Positions 8,600 to 15,312 of a stretch of DNA of 64,000 nt are shown piece after piece. Under the pieces are notes generated by a model that saw only the letters and a list, made by a program, of their open reading frames with translations, was not told the DNA's origin and did not search any database. The DNA comes from Sphingomonas sp. URHD0057 (GTDB lineage: Bacteria > Pseudomonadota > Alphaproteobacteria > Sphingomonadales > Sphingomonadaceae). The stretch spans positions 186,001 to 250,000 of the forward strand of contig NZ_JIAU01000006.1 of NCBI RefSeq assembly GCF_000620665.1, given 5' to 3'. Each line of letters begins with the position of its first letter. Positions within the stretch are counted from its first letter, which is position 1. The translations under genes were made by a program, and so were the position numbers.

Positions 8600-8996
8600 A
8601 GCCAGCTCCGTGGCACTCCTCGTCGTCGCGGCCGCGATCTTCGCGGCGGGCTTCTTGTACAACAAGGTCGACGATCGCCGCGATCTACGCGCGCACGCCG
8701 CGGCGACCGTCGACGGCGACCCCTCGCGCGGCGAGGCGATGTTCATCGACTATGGCTGCGGCTCCTGTCACAGGTTGAGCCATGTCCGCAAAGCAAGCGG
8801 GATGGTTGGGCCGACCCTCGACGGCATTGCCGAGCGCGCGATCGTCGCCGGCAAGCTGAACAATTCGCCGGAAAATCTGCAACGGTGGATTCGCGACCCG
8901 CAGGCGGTGACCCCGGGAACGGCGATGCCCGACCTCAACGTCGGGGCGCGCGACGCCCGCGACATCTCGGCCTTCCTCTACACGCGGACCGGGTAG
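8580..8996 (+). CDS. Membrane-anchored c-type cytochrome, last gene of the oxidase operon
   Basis: A 138-aa monohaem cytochrome c starting at GTG 8580, inside the end of ctaG. One N-terminal hydrophobic segment (about residues 9-27) has no lipobox and probably stays as an anchor. The haem site is CGSCH at 60-64 and the distal Met lies in GTAMPDLNVG. The protein matches small class I cytochromes that shuttle electrons to caa3 or cbb3 oxidases. With the lipoprotein cytochrome at 3298 and the domain fused to subunit II, this operon encodes three separate haem c centres. Order of electron flow is not visible. Confidence 0.88.
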   Translation: MPYVSARASSVALLVVAAAIFAAGFLYNKVDDRRDLRAHAAATVDGDPSRGEAMFIDYGCGSCHRLSHVRKASGMVGPTLDGIAERAIVAGKLNNSPENLQRWIRDPQAVTPGTAMPDLNVGARDARDISAFLYTRTG

Positions 8997-9000
8997 CTGC

Positions 9001-9114
9001 TCACCAGATGTCGTTGATCGTTGCGGCGACCGTCAACAGGCTGGTCAGCACGACCGCGACCAGCGCCCACGTCGCCCAGCTGGGCCACAGAAGGTCGCTG
9101 GACGGATGTTTCAT
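9001..9114 (-). CDS. Putative 37-residue single-helix membrane microprotein
   Basis: A short reading frame that fits exactly in the gap between the oxidase operon and the PRC-barrel gene. It has an ATG at 9114, a hydrophobic helix (about residues 14-31: WATWALVAVVLTSLLTVAA) and ends in INDIW. The layout, a short polar N-terminus, one helix and an aromatic C-terminus, resembles small accessory subunits of respiratory oxidases. It faces the oxidase operon and lacks a clear Shine-Dalgarno sequence, so translation is uncertain. Composition is plausible for a real membrane peptide rather than random GC-rich sequence. Confidence 0.4.
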   Translation of the reverse strand: MKHPSSDLLWPSWATWALVAVVLTSLLTVAATINDIW

Positions 9115-9146
9115 GCGTGTTCAAACGCGAACCGGCGCCGATCGTT

Positions 9147-9377
9147 TCAGCTAGGCGATCCATCGGAGATGACGACAGCGTCGTCGCCGATCCGGCGGAC
9201 CTGCTCCCACGGCACGCGTCGGCCCCCGGTCCGCCCGGTCCACCGCTCGAGAAAGCTCGCCGGTCCGCACATCAGGGCGGTCACTCGGCCAGCGTCGCAG
9301 TGCACTTCGTGGACGTGGCCGAACGTCTTGCCGTCGGGCGAGCGCACGATTTTGTCGCGAAGGTCGGACAGGCGCAT
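9147..9377 (-). CDS. PRC-barrel domain protein, short
   Basis: A 76-aa protein beginning at ATG 9377, where start and upstream stop share TGATG. The pattern MRLSDLRDKIVRSPDGKTFG followed by a V-H-E-V step and a C-terminal VPWEQVRRIGDDAVVI is that of a single PRC-barrel, a beta-barrel used as a regulatory or interaction module (RimM, reaction centre H subunit). It is the last gene of the Nramp operon. Together with its larger neighbour it may form a regulatory complex for the transporter; that is inference from operon order. Confidence 0.7.
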   Translation of the reverse strand: MRLSDLRDKIVRSPDGKTFGHVHEVHCDAGRVTALMCGPASFLERWTGRTGGRRVPWEQVRRIGDDAVVISDGSPS

Positions 9378-9721
9378 CAATATGCTCCCTTGCGGGGGAT
9401 CCAGCGTGCGGCGCGCTCCTCGCTCCTCGAGAGGCCCAGCTCCTTCGCGGGAACCTTGAGCTGCACCGCCGGGCCGATCGTGCGGATGGCTCCGAACGGG
9501 ACCTTGGTGAGGCGATCCCCGGCGACGAAACGGACCACTCCGGCCGCCCAGCCCGGCAGTCGGCCGGCATAAGCGCCGGGCCCGACCAGCAGCGCGGTCA
9601 GCTTCGCCGCCTTTCCGCTAAGCTCGACATCATCGACGATCCCGCAATACTTCCCGTCGCTGTCGATCAGCGGGAGGTCGAGCAGCTCGCTGACCAGCTT
9701 GATCCGGCCGTCGGGCTTCAT
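9377..9721 (-). CDS. PRC-barrel domain protein
   Basis: A 114-aa soluble protein with a PRC-barrel fold: RIKLVSELLDLPLIDSDGKY, then GIVDDVELSG, and the second strand set VPFGAIRTIGPAVQL. It starts with an ATGA overlap with the Nramp stop and ends overlapping the next PRC gene, so all are probably translated together. No membrane segment or signal peptide is visible, so it should be cytoplasmic. PRC-barrels often couple metal or ligand state to a partner; here the partner is presumably the transporter. Confidence 0.7.
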   Translation of the reverse strand: MKPDGRIKLVSELLDLPLIDSDGKYCGIVDDVELSGKAAKLTALLVGPGAYAGRLPGWAAGVVRFVAGDRLTKVPFGAIRTIGPAVQLKVPAKELGLSRSEERAARWIPRKGAY

Positions 9722-10953
9722 CCGTTCCCTCCGGACGTCAGGAAGTAGAGGGGCAAGGCGGCCAACGCCGCGATCGTCACGATCCAGAAATAGAGCCAGC
9801 CCAGCGTCTTTGCGACGGCGCCGTTGGCATGCTGGCCCATGACCTTGCGGTCGCCCGACAGCAGCAGCAGCGGCAAATAGGTCAGTGGCAGCACCAGGAT
9901 CGAGAAGAGCACGGCGAACTCGACCAGGGTCATCACATCCACGCCCGTCAGCACGATTCCGAGCGCGAGGACGAACAGCGCGATCCACGTGACGGTGAAG
10001 CGGGGCGCCTCCCACGGCTTCTTGTGGCGGCCCCATTTCCAGCCGAAGAACTGGGCGATGGAGTAGGCGTTGGCGAGGCACGTCTCGACCGCCGCCCCGG
10101 CGATGGCGAAGAACATTCCAAGGAGCGCCAGGATCAGGCCCCATTTGCCGAACGGGATCGCGGCCTCAAGCGCTGCGCTTCCCGGGATCGCGGGATCGAC
10201 ATTGGCCGGGCCGAACAGCTGCGCAGAATTGGCGAGGATCGAGATCGCGAGGAGCGAGCCGAGGCCCATGCCGACGATGCTCGTTACGCGGTTGGTCAGG
10301 AGGTCCTTGGGCGACCATTGCTCCTCGATCCCGCCGGACGAATAGAAATAGACCTCGTACGGAAACATCACGGCGCTGATGATCGCCACGGTGAAATAGG
10401 CGAAGGTCAGCAGCTCCTTCGTGCTGAGGCCCTGCGGCACCTGCGGCACGAAGCCCTTGGCGATCTGATCCCACGGTGGATGGATCGCCACCAGCGCGAC
10501 CGCGAACACGATCATGAACAGGCCGAGGAGGCCGTAGCTTCGTTCGATCCATTTGAACGGCAACACCCAGATCGAGACGATCAGCGCGAGCGTCAGCCCG
10601 GCGGCCGCCACCAGATATGGCGCGCCCGTCAGGTAATTGAGCACCAGCGCGATGCCGCCGATCTCCGCCGCGCAGGTAATGAGGTTGCTGATCGCCGAAG
10701 CCGCGAGAACGATCAGGCCAAGCTTCAGTCCGAGACGGTGCCGCATGAGGTTGAACACCGGCTGCTTGGCCACCGCCGCCACGCGCCCGCTGATCTCCGA
10801 GAAGGTCATGATCCCCACCGTGGAGAAGGCGAACACCCAGATCAGCGCATAGCCGAACGTCGACCCGGCCCGGGCGGCGAAGACGAGCTCGCTGATGTCG
10901 ACGAAACCGCCGACGGCAGTCATGATCCCCAGCGTCAGCTCAAGTGGATTCAA
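9718..10953 (-). CDS. Nramp-family divalent metal transporter with altered metal-site motifs
   Basis: A 411-aa, eleven-helix transporter of the Nramp/SLC11 family. Helix 1 aligns with E. coli MntH through the shared GxxFGYxLxWV pattern, but the DPGN metal motif reads DISE (residues 19-22). In helix 6 the MPH motif reads FPY followed by Glu (197-200), recognisable from the shared YxxSS that follows. The Asp is kept; the Asn and the soft Met ligand are gone and a Glu is gained in each helix. Loss of the Met is a known feature of Nramp-related magnesium transporters, so Mg2+ or another hard cation is a reasonable guess. Its start lies inside the upstream lipoprotein gene. Confidence 0.85.
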   Translation of the reverse strand: MNPLELTLGIMTAVGGFVDISELVFAARAGSTFGYALIWVFAFSTVGIMTFSEISGRVAAVAKQPVFNLMRHRLGLKLGLIVLAASAISNLITCAAEIGGIALVLNYLTGAPYLVAAAGLTLALIVSIWVLPFKWIERSYGLLGLFMIVFAVALVAIHPPWDQIAKGFVPQVPQGLSTKELLTFAYFTVAIISAVMFPYEVYFYSSGGIEEQWSPKDLLTNRVTSIVGMGLGSLLAISILANSAQLFGPANVDPAIPGSAALEAAIPFGKWGLILALLGMFFAIAGAAVETCLANAYSIAQFFGWKWGRHKKPWEAPRFTVTWIALFVLALGIVLTGVDVMTLVEFAVLFSILVLPLTYLPLLLLSGDRKVMGQHANGAVAKTLGWLYFWIVTIAALAALPLYFLTSGGNG

Positions 10954-11284
10954 GGCCGTCCTCGATCCGCTTCAGCGCTTCGCTGTGCGAGCGTAGTTGC
11001 TGCGGCGATGCGTCCGCCGGCTCGGCGAGGAGCAACTGCATCTCGGCTCCGTAGGCCGAGTTCGGCTCGGTCAACGATGAAGCAGCGGTTTGCAGATTGT
11101 CGTGCAGCCAATAATGCATCGACCGCGCGTACTTCGGCGTCACTCGGCGGGCCTGCGCCTGCTCGTTGATCAGCGCCCATTCCGCGCCGATCGACCGCGC
11201 TTGCTTGATATATTGAAGGTCGGCGGACCGGCCCGACGAGCAACCCGCGACGAAGAGCAGAAAACCGAGCCAGACGGGCCGCAT
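10940..11284 (-). CDS. Small lipoprotein heading the Nramp operon, unknown function
   Basis: A 114-aa protein with a short signal peptide and lipobox FVAGC, so Cys15 should be lipidated. The mature part is helical and polar, with no family I can name. The only good start is ATG 11284, and it overlaps the Nramp gene by 14 bases. The start codon lies only about ten bases from the predicted EcfG -10 element, so the message would be nearly leaderless. A role in metal binding or in sensing at the envelope is possible but not shown by any motif. Confidence 0.65.
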   Translation of the reverse strand: MRPVWLGFLLFVAGCSSGRSADLQYIKQARSIGAEWALINEQAQARRVTPKYARSMHYWLHDNLQTAASSLTEPNSAYGAEMQLLLAEPADASPQQLRSHSEALKRIEDGLEST

Positions 11285-11292
11285 GGAGCCAC

Positions 11293-11317
11293 AACTTCAG
11301 CGAGAAGATGGCGTTCC
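11293..11317 (-). promoter_or_regulatory. EcfG-type (general stress response) promoter of the Nramp operon
   Basis: On the minus strand GGAAC (11317-11313) is followed after 17 bases by GTT (11295-11293), matching the alphaproteobacterial EcfG consensus GGAAC-N16/17-GTT. A start site about seven bases further would fall at 11285-11287, immediately before the ATG at 11284. No Shine-Dalgarno sequence could fit, so the transcript would be leaderless or nearly so. Confidence 0.5.
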
Positions 11318-11343
11318 GTTCGAAGCGTGAGCGCCGGAGTGAA

Positions 11344-11793
11344 CTAGCCCCGCTCGCCCGGCGCTGAGGGCGGCGGCGGCGCGCTCTGGGTCAGCCGCGG
11401 GGCCTTTCCGGGGATCGCCCTGCGCGGCGGCTTGGCCGTGCGCGCCGGCGTTTTTGCCAATCGCGGCGAACCCTTCACCAGCTTCGCCGGAACCGGGCGC
11501 AAGACGGTGTTGCGGATGCAATTGTCGAAGCCGGCCCAATCGACGCGCAACCGCTGCCTCCCCGCGTTGCGGTTGCACATTTGCAACCGCCACAGCGGCG
11601 GCTGCGTCTGCCTCACATATTTGAGCGAGCGCTTCATCGCCTTGGTCTGCGACTTGATGCATTGCTGCTGCCACTGGCAATTGATGCCGATGTTCAGTGT
11701 TACCAGATCGCCCAGCGGCGGCCGCGCAGCCGCTGGTGCGGACGCAAGCGCGGCGCACAATCCAACGATTCCAAAAGGAAGCCCCCACCTCAT
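11344..11793 (-). CDS. Secreted hypothetical protein, basic and proline-rich
   Basis: A 149-aa protein from ATG 11793 (an upstream ATG at 11823 in the same frame is less likely because it would hide the signal peptide). The signal peptide runs to about residue 24 (ALASAPAAA). The mature part has four Cys (in NCQWQQQC, MCNRN and DNCIRN) that could form two disulfides, then a basic Arg/Lys/Pro tail. I do not recognise the family. It stands alone, divergent from the sedolisin gene with a palindromic element between them. Confidence 0.55.
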   Translation of the reverse strand: MRWGLPFGIVGLCAALASAPAAARPPLGDLVTLNIGINCQWQQQCIKSQTKAMKRSLKYVRQTQPPLWRLQMCNRNAGRQRLRVDWAGFDNCIRNTVLRPVPAKLVKGSPRLAKTPARTAKPPRRAIPGKAPRLTQSAPPPPSAPGERG

Positions 11794-11864
11794 CGCGCCT
11801 ATCGATGCCATTGCGCGAGACAATGGGCAAGTTTGGCAAGCACCGGATCAACCACGCTTGGTGT

Positions 11865-11896
11865 ATTAATCGTAAATTGTTGTTTTTACGATAAAT
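11865..11896. promoter_or_regulatory. AT-rich inverted repeat between divergent secreted-protein genes
   Basis: ATCGTAAA and TTTACGAT form a perfect 8-base inverted repeat separated by 8 bases (11869-11876 and 11885-11892). With one mismatch the arms extend to 12 bases (11865-11896). It lies in the unusually AT-rich 220-base gap between the minus-strand gene at 11793 and the protease gene at 12015. The spacing suits a dimeric repressor or activator operator; no regulator gene is adjacent. Confidence 0.4.
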
Positions 11897-12014
11897 TGCA
11901 CGTGAATTCGGGTGAACCGAGCAACCTTGTCGGCAAACCGTCGCGCTGTTGGTTGCTTTTTTACCTTTAGTTGCCACTGTCCTGGTTTAGTTTGCGTATT
12001 TTGGGAGGGTTTTC

Positions 12015-13217
12015 ATGCGCTTAGCTAAGTTGGCGACCATCGTCGCGATGGCGGGCCTGCCGGCGTTTTCGGGCGCGATGGCAGCCGCTCCGCTCGCAAA
12101 AATCGAGCGGTGGGGGAATATCTACACGAGGAACGCTTGCACCCAGGCCCCCACAACGGGTCAGGCGCGTTGCTTCTCCAAGGTCGTGACCGATTCCCAG
12201 GGGGTCATCCGGCCCGGCAAAACTCAGGCTCAGCTGCTTCTGCCGCGCGCCGTTCCGCAGGGCTTTGGCCCCGCCGACCTGCGCAGCGCCTATAAGGTCA
12301 CGGGCAGCGGCAGCTCCGGCTACACCATCGCGATTGTCGACGCCTATGGCTATGCGAACGCCGAGAAGGACCTGGCGACCTATCGCGCGCAATATGGACT
12401 GCCCGCCTGCACCACCGCGAACGGCTGCTTCAAGAAGGTCAACCAGAGCGGCTTGACCAGCAGCTATCCCCGCGGCGACACGGGTTGGGCGCAGGAGCAG
12501 GCGCTCGACCTCGACATGGCGAGCGCGATGTGCCCGAACTGCAAGATCCTGCTCGTCCAGAGCAAGGACAGCTATCTCAACAACCTCGCCGCAGCGGTGA
12601 ACATGGCTTATCGCCTCGGCGCCAAGGCCATTTCCAACAGCTATGGCGGCGGCGAGACCGGCACCGCGAGCTACGAGACCGCATACAACCATCCCGGCGT
12701 CGCGATCACCGTCAGCTCGGGCGACTATGGCTATGGCGTGCAATTCCCGGCCTCCTCGCCGCACGTGACAGCGGTCGGCGGCACGAGCCTCAGCCGCTCG
12801 TCGACAACCCGCGGCTGGAACGAAACCGTGTGGAACGGCGCCGGCAGCGGCTGCAGCAAGGTCTATGCGAAGCCGACCTGGCAGAAGGACGCGCTGTGCG
12901 CACGCCGCACGGTCGCCGACGTCTCGGCAGTCGCCAATCCGAGCACCGGCGTGGCCGTCTATGGGCCGACATCCTCAACCACCAGCGGCTGGATGATCTT
13001 CGGCGGCACCAGCGTTGCCGCCCCGGTGATCGCTGGCATCTACGGCGTCAACGGAACTGCCGACGCAACCAACGCCAGTCTGTATGGCTCGACGTTCCAC
13101 TTCGACGTCACCAGCGGCAGCAACGGCAGCTGCGGCGGAACGTATCTGTGCACCGGCGCGGTCGGCTATGACGGCCCGACCGGCCTCGGCACACCGAACG
13201 GCGCCAGCGCTTACTGA
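12015..13217 (+). CDS. Sedolisin-like (S53) secreted serine-carboxyl peptidase
   Basis: A 400-aa secreted protease with a signal peptide to about residue 24 and GGAGGG nine bases before the ATG. The sedolisin catalytic set is visible: Glu and Asp in WAQEQALDLDM, the oxyanion Asp in VSSGDYG, and the nucleophile Ser in FGGTSVAAP. The propeptide is very short compared with classical S53 enzymes, and the C-terminal calcium loop is of the YDGPTGLGTPNG type, as in many bacterial S8/S53 relatives. Members act at acid pH on extracellular protein. The gene is followed directly by a strong terminator and is therefore monocistronic. Confidence 0.85.
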   Translation: MRLAKLATIVAMAGLPAFSGAMAAAPLAKIERWGNIYTRNACTQAPTTGQARCFSKVVTDSQGVIRPGKTQAQLLLPRAVPQGFGPADLRSAYKVTGSGSSGYTIAIVDAYGYANAEKDLATYRAQYGLPACTTANGCFKKVNQSGLTSSYPRGDTGWAQEQALDLDMASAMCPNCKILLVQSKDSYLNNLAAAVNMAYRLGAKAISNSYGGGETGTASYETAYNHPGVAITVSSGDYGYGVQFPASSPHVTAVGGTSLSRSSTTRGWNETVWNGAGSGCSKVYAKPTWQKDALCARRTVADVSAVANPSTGVAVYGPTSSTTSGWMIFGGTSVAAPVIAGIYGVNGTADATNASLYGSTFHFDVTSGSNGSCGGTYLCTGAVGYDGPTGLGTPNGASAY

Positions 13218-13235
13218 CGCACTTGATCAAGAATG

Positions 13236-13271
13236 GTGCGGGCGTCGTTACGGCGCCCGCACTTGCTTTTT
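13236..13271 (+). terminator. Intrinsic terminator after the sedolisin gene
   Basis: A perfect 9-base stem, GTGCGGGCG (13236-13244) with CGCCCGCAC (13254-13262), and a 9-base loop, followed by TTGCTTTTT. It starts 18 bases after the protease stop and precedes the secretin gene on the same strand. Confidence 0.8.
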
Positions 13272-13302
13272 GGGGCAATCCCGGTTTCGTTGAACTGATT
13301 TG

Positions 13303-14946
13303 ATGACTCGCTTCCTCCTGCTGTTTGAACCGCTGAGCCGCGCCATCGCTGCTCACGTGGCGGTGGCATTCCTGCTGTTGTTCGCGGCGCCGGCTGTCGC
13401 GGCCGCAGCACAGACCCGTCCGCAGCCGGTGCCGGTCGCGCTGACCAACGTCCGGCTGCTCAGCGAAAGCGCCGACGAATCCCGCTTCGAACTGGCCTTC
13501 GATCCGACCGCTACCAGCTTCGCCCCCATTGCCAGCCAGCCGACTCAGCCTTCGATTGGGTTCGCGCTTGCCAGCCGGGGGCCGCACGCAGTCCAGCCCT
13601 CCGGAATGAAAGGCCTCGTGCGCGGGATCAGCTTCGAGCAAGCGGACACGGTGCTCATCATGCGCTTCGCCGTCGGCCAGGCTGCAAGCCTGTCGGCCGT
13701 CCAGACCGGCGGCCGGACGGTCGAGATCACGGTCACCACCGGCAAGGCCGCGGCCAAGGATTATGGTGGTGCGGGCGCGCCCGCAGCCGCCGGCGGCCTC
13801 CCTCCGGCTTACGCCCCAGCCGTGGGCGAGGATGGCTACGAGCTGGTGCTTCTCAAATATGCCGACGTGTCCGAAGTCGTCGGCCTGCTAACCGACGGGC
13901 TCACGGTCAAGTCCAACGACGTCTTCATCCCGAGCGAGCCGGGCTTCGGATCGAACAGCCTGACGGGGCAAAATTACAACCCGCAGCCGTCGGCGCAGGC
14001 GCCGGGCGGAAGCGACGAGCCGCTCGGCCAATCGGTCGACGCTTCGATGGGCATCGACCGACGGCTGAACGCCATCTGGCTCAAGGGCTCGCCCGACCGA
14101 ATCGCGCGCATGAAGCAGATGATCTCGAGGATCGACATCCCGGTCGACAGCGTGGTCATCGAAACCCAGTTCGTCGAGTTGACCGAGCGGGGCGAGAAGG
14201 CCCTCGGCATCGATTTCGCCAACGCCAACGGGCAGATCGGCCTGGTCACCTTCCACTCCGGCGAGGCGGTCATCCCGGGGGTCGTCCAGGGCTGCAATGC
14301 GGACGGCAGCAATTGCTCGGGCCACGTCACCAGTGCCGGTTTCCAGGCTGCGCTCTATGCCCAGATCAGCAAGGGCAACGGGCGGATCGTGTCGCGGCCG
14401 CGAATTGCCGCGCAGAGCGGCTCAACCGCCAAAATCATCACCGGCGATGCGATTCCGATCCTGACCGCAATCACCCTTTCGGGCGTCAACGGCGTGTCGC
14501 AGCAAGTGCAATATGTGAACGTCGGCGTCACGCTGCAGATCGCGCCGCGGGTCAGCGGCGACGGGTTCGTCTCGAGCCATGTGTTCTGTGTGGTGTCGAG
14601 CGTGACCGGGGTCAGCCAGGGCTATCCGACGATCAGCCAGCGCGAGGCCGAAACTTCGGCGACCGTGCGCGACGGTGATTCATTCGTGATCGGCGGGCTG
14701 ACTCAGGACGAGAACACCACGACCAAGACCAAGGTCCCGCTGCTCGGCGACCTGCCCATCGTCGGACAAGCGTTCCGCACCGATCGCAGCACGAAGATAA
14801 AGACCGAGCTCTACATCGTCGTGACACCGCGGATCGTCCATCGCGTCGGGACCCGGCCGGGAATCGTGCCCGCGAATGCGCCGCTCTACGCGCCGACGAC
14901 GCAGACGACGATCCCGATCGCTCCCGAAGCCCCGCCGCAGCGCTGA
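13303..14946 (+). CDS. Orphan secretin (PilQ/GspD-type outer-membrane channel protein)
   Basis: A 547-aa secretin-family protein starting at ATG 13303. After the signal peptide (to about residue 38) comes an AMIN-like beta domain (VALTNVRLLSE... to about 145), then an N1-type domain (YELVLLKYADVSEVVGLLTDG), a linker, and the secretin core starting at RLNAIWLKGSPDRIARMKQM. Core marks are VETQF-type VVIETQFVELTERG, the VPLLGDLPIVGQAF motif and the final TELYIVVTPRIV. Secretins form dodecameric pores for type II/IV machines or filamentous phage. No pilus or secretion partner genes are adjacent apart from a Flp pilin in the opposite direction, so the machine it serves is unknown. Confidence 0.88.
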   Translation: MTRFLLLFEPLSRAIAAHVAVAFLLLFAAPAVAAAAQTRPQPVPVALTNVRLLSESADESRFELAFDPTATSFAPIASQPTQPSIGFALASRGPHAVQPSGMKGLVRGISFEQADTVLIMRFAVGQAASLSAVQTGGRTVEITVTTGKAAAKDYGGAGAPAAAGGLPPAYAPAVGEDGYELVLLKYADVSEVVGLLTDGLTVKSNDVFIPSEPGFGSNSLTGQNYNPQPSAQAPGGSDEPLGQSVDASMGIDRRLNAIWLKGSPDRIARMKQMISRIDIPVDSVVIETQFVELTERGEKALGIDFANANGQIGLVTFHSGEAVIPGVVQGCNADGSNCSGHVTSAGFQAALYAQISKGNGRIVSRPRIAAQSGSTAKIITGDAIPILTAITLSGVNGVSQQVQYVNVGVTLQIAPRVSGDGFVSSHVFCVVSSVTGVSQGYPTISQREAETSATVRDGDSFVIGGLTQDENTTTKTKVPLLGDLPIVGQAFRTDRSTKIKTELYIVVTPRIVHRVGTRPGIVPANAPLYAPTTQTTIPIAPEAPPQR

Positions 14947-14951
14947 CAAAG

Positions 14952-14980
14952 AAAAACGGCGGCGCCTTTCGGCACCGCCG
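14952..14980 (-). terminator. Terminator between secretin and Flp pilin, strongest on the minus strand
   Basis: A 10-base stem with one mismatch and a 4-base loop (14957-14980). On the minus strand it is followed by TTTTTCTTTG, a good U-tract for the pilin transcript; on the plus strand only CTTCCTTCG follows, a weaker end for the secretin transcript. Confidence 0.75.
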
Positions 14981-15004
14981 CTTCCTTCGCCTTGGCGAAT
15001 CCGA

Positions 15005-15166
15005 TTAGTTCAGGCTGTTCGAGACGTTGTTGAACGTCGTGTTCAGCTTGTTGCCGATGCCCTGCATCGCACCAATCGCCGCAACGGCGATCAGGGCCGC
15101 GATGAGACCATATTCAATGGCCGTCGCGCCCTCGTCGTTGTTCAGAAGCTTCAAAAACTTGGTCAT
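15005..15166 (-). CDS. Flp/Fap-type pilin
   Basis: A 53-aa type IVb pilin precursor from ATG 15166, with GGGAG eight bases before it. The leader ends at Gly13 (DEG), and the mature protein starts ATAIEYGLIAALIAVAAIG, with the Glu at position +5 that class IV pilins need for prepilin peptidase processing and assembly. Flp pilins make thin adhesive pili through the Tad machinery. No tad/cpa genes are in the window, so processing and assembly depend on loci elsewhere. The intergenic region upstream (15167-15312) holds no further gene. Confidence 0.9.
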   Translation of the reverse strand: MTKFLKLLNNDEGATAIEYGLIAALIAVAAIGAMQGIGNKLNTTFNNVSNSLN

Positions 15167-15312
15167 CTCAAGACTCCCAAAGGCCCGTGCAAACACTCCC
15201 CCACCTGCGATTGCACTCCTGCAGGTTGATCGGTTTTTCGGACTTTTGGGTTGAGAAATTATTAAGCTCAGGGGTTACCTGACGTTAACGACGACTTGCC
15301 GCCGGCCATCTG

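Noticed and set aside
12015-13217. Subtilisin (S8) assignment for the secreted protease
   Set aside because: The Glu/Asp pair in WAQEQALDLDM and the GTSVAAP Ser are in sedolisin order; the Asp-His-Ser order of subtilisin is absent.
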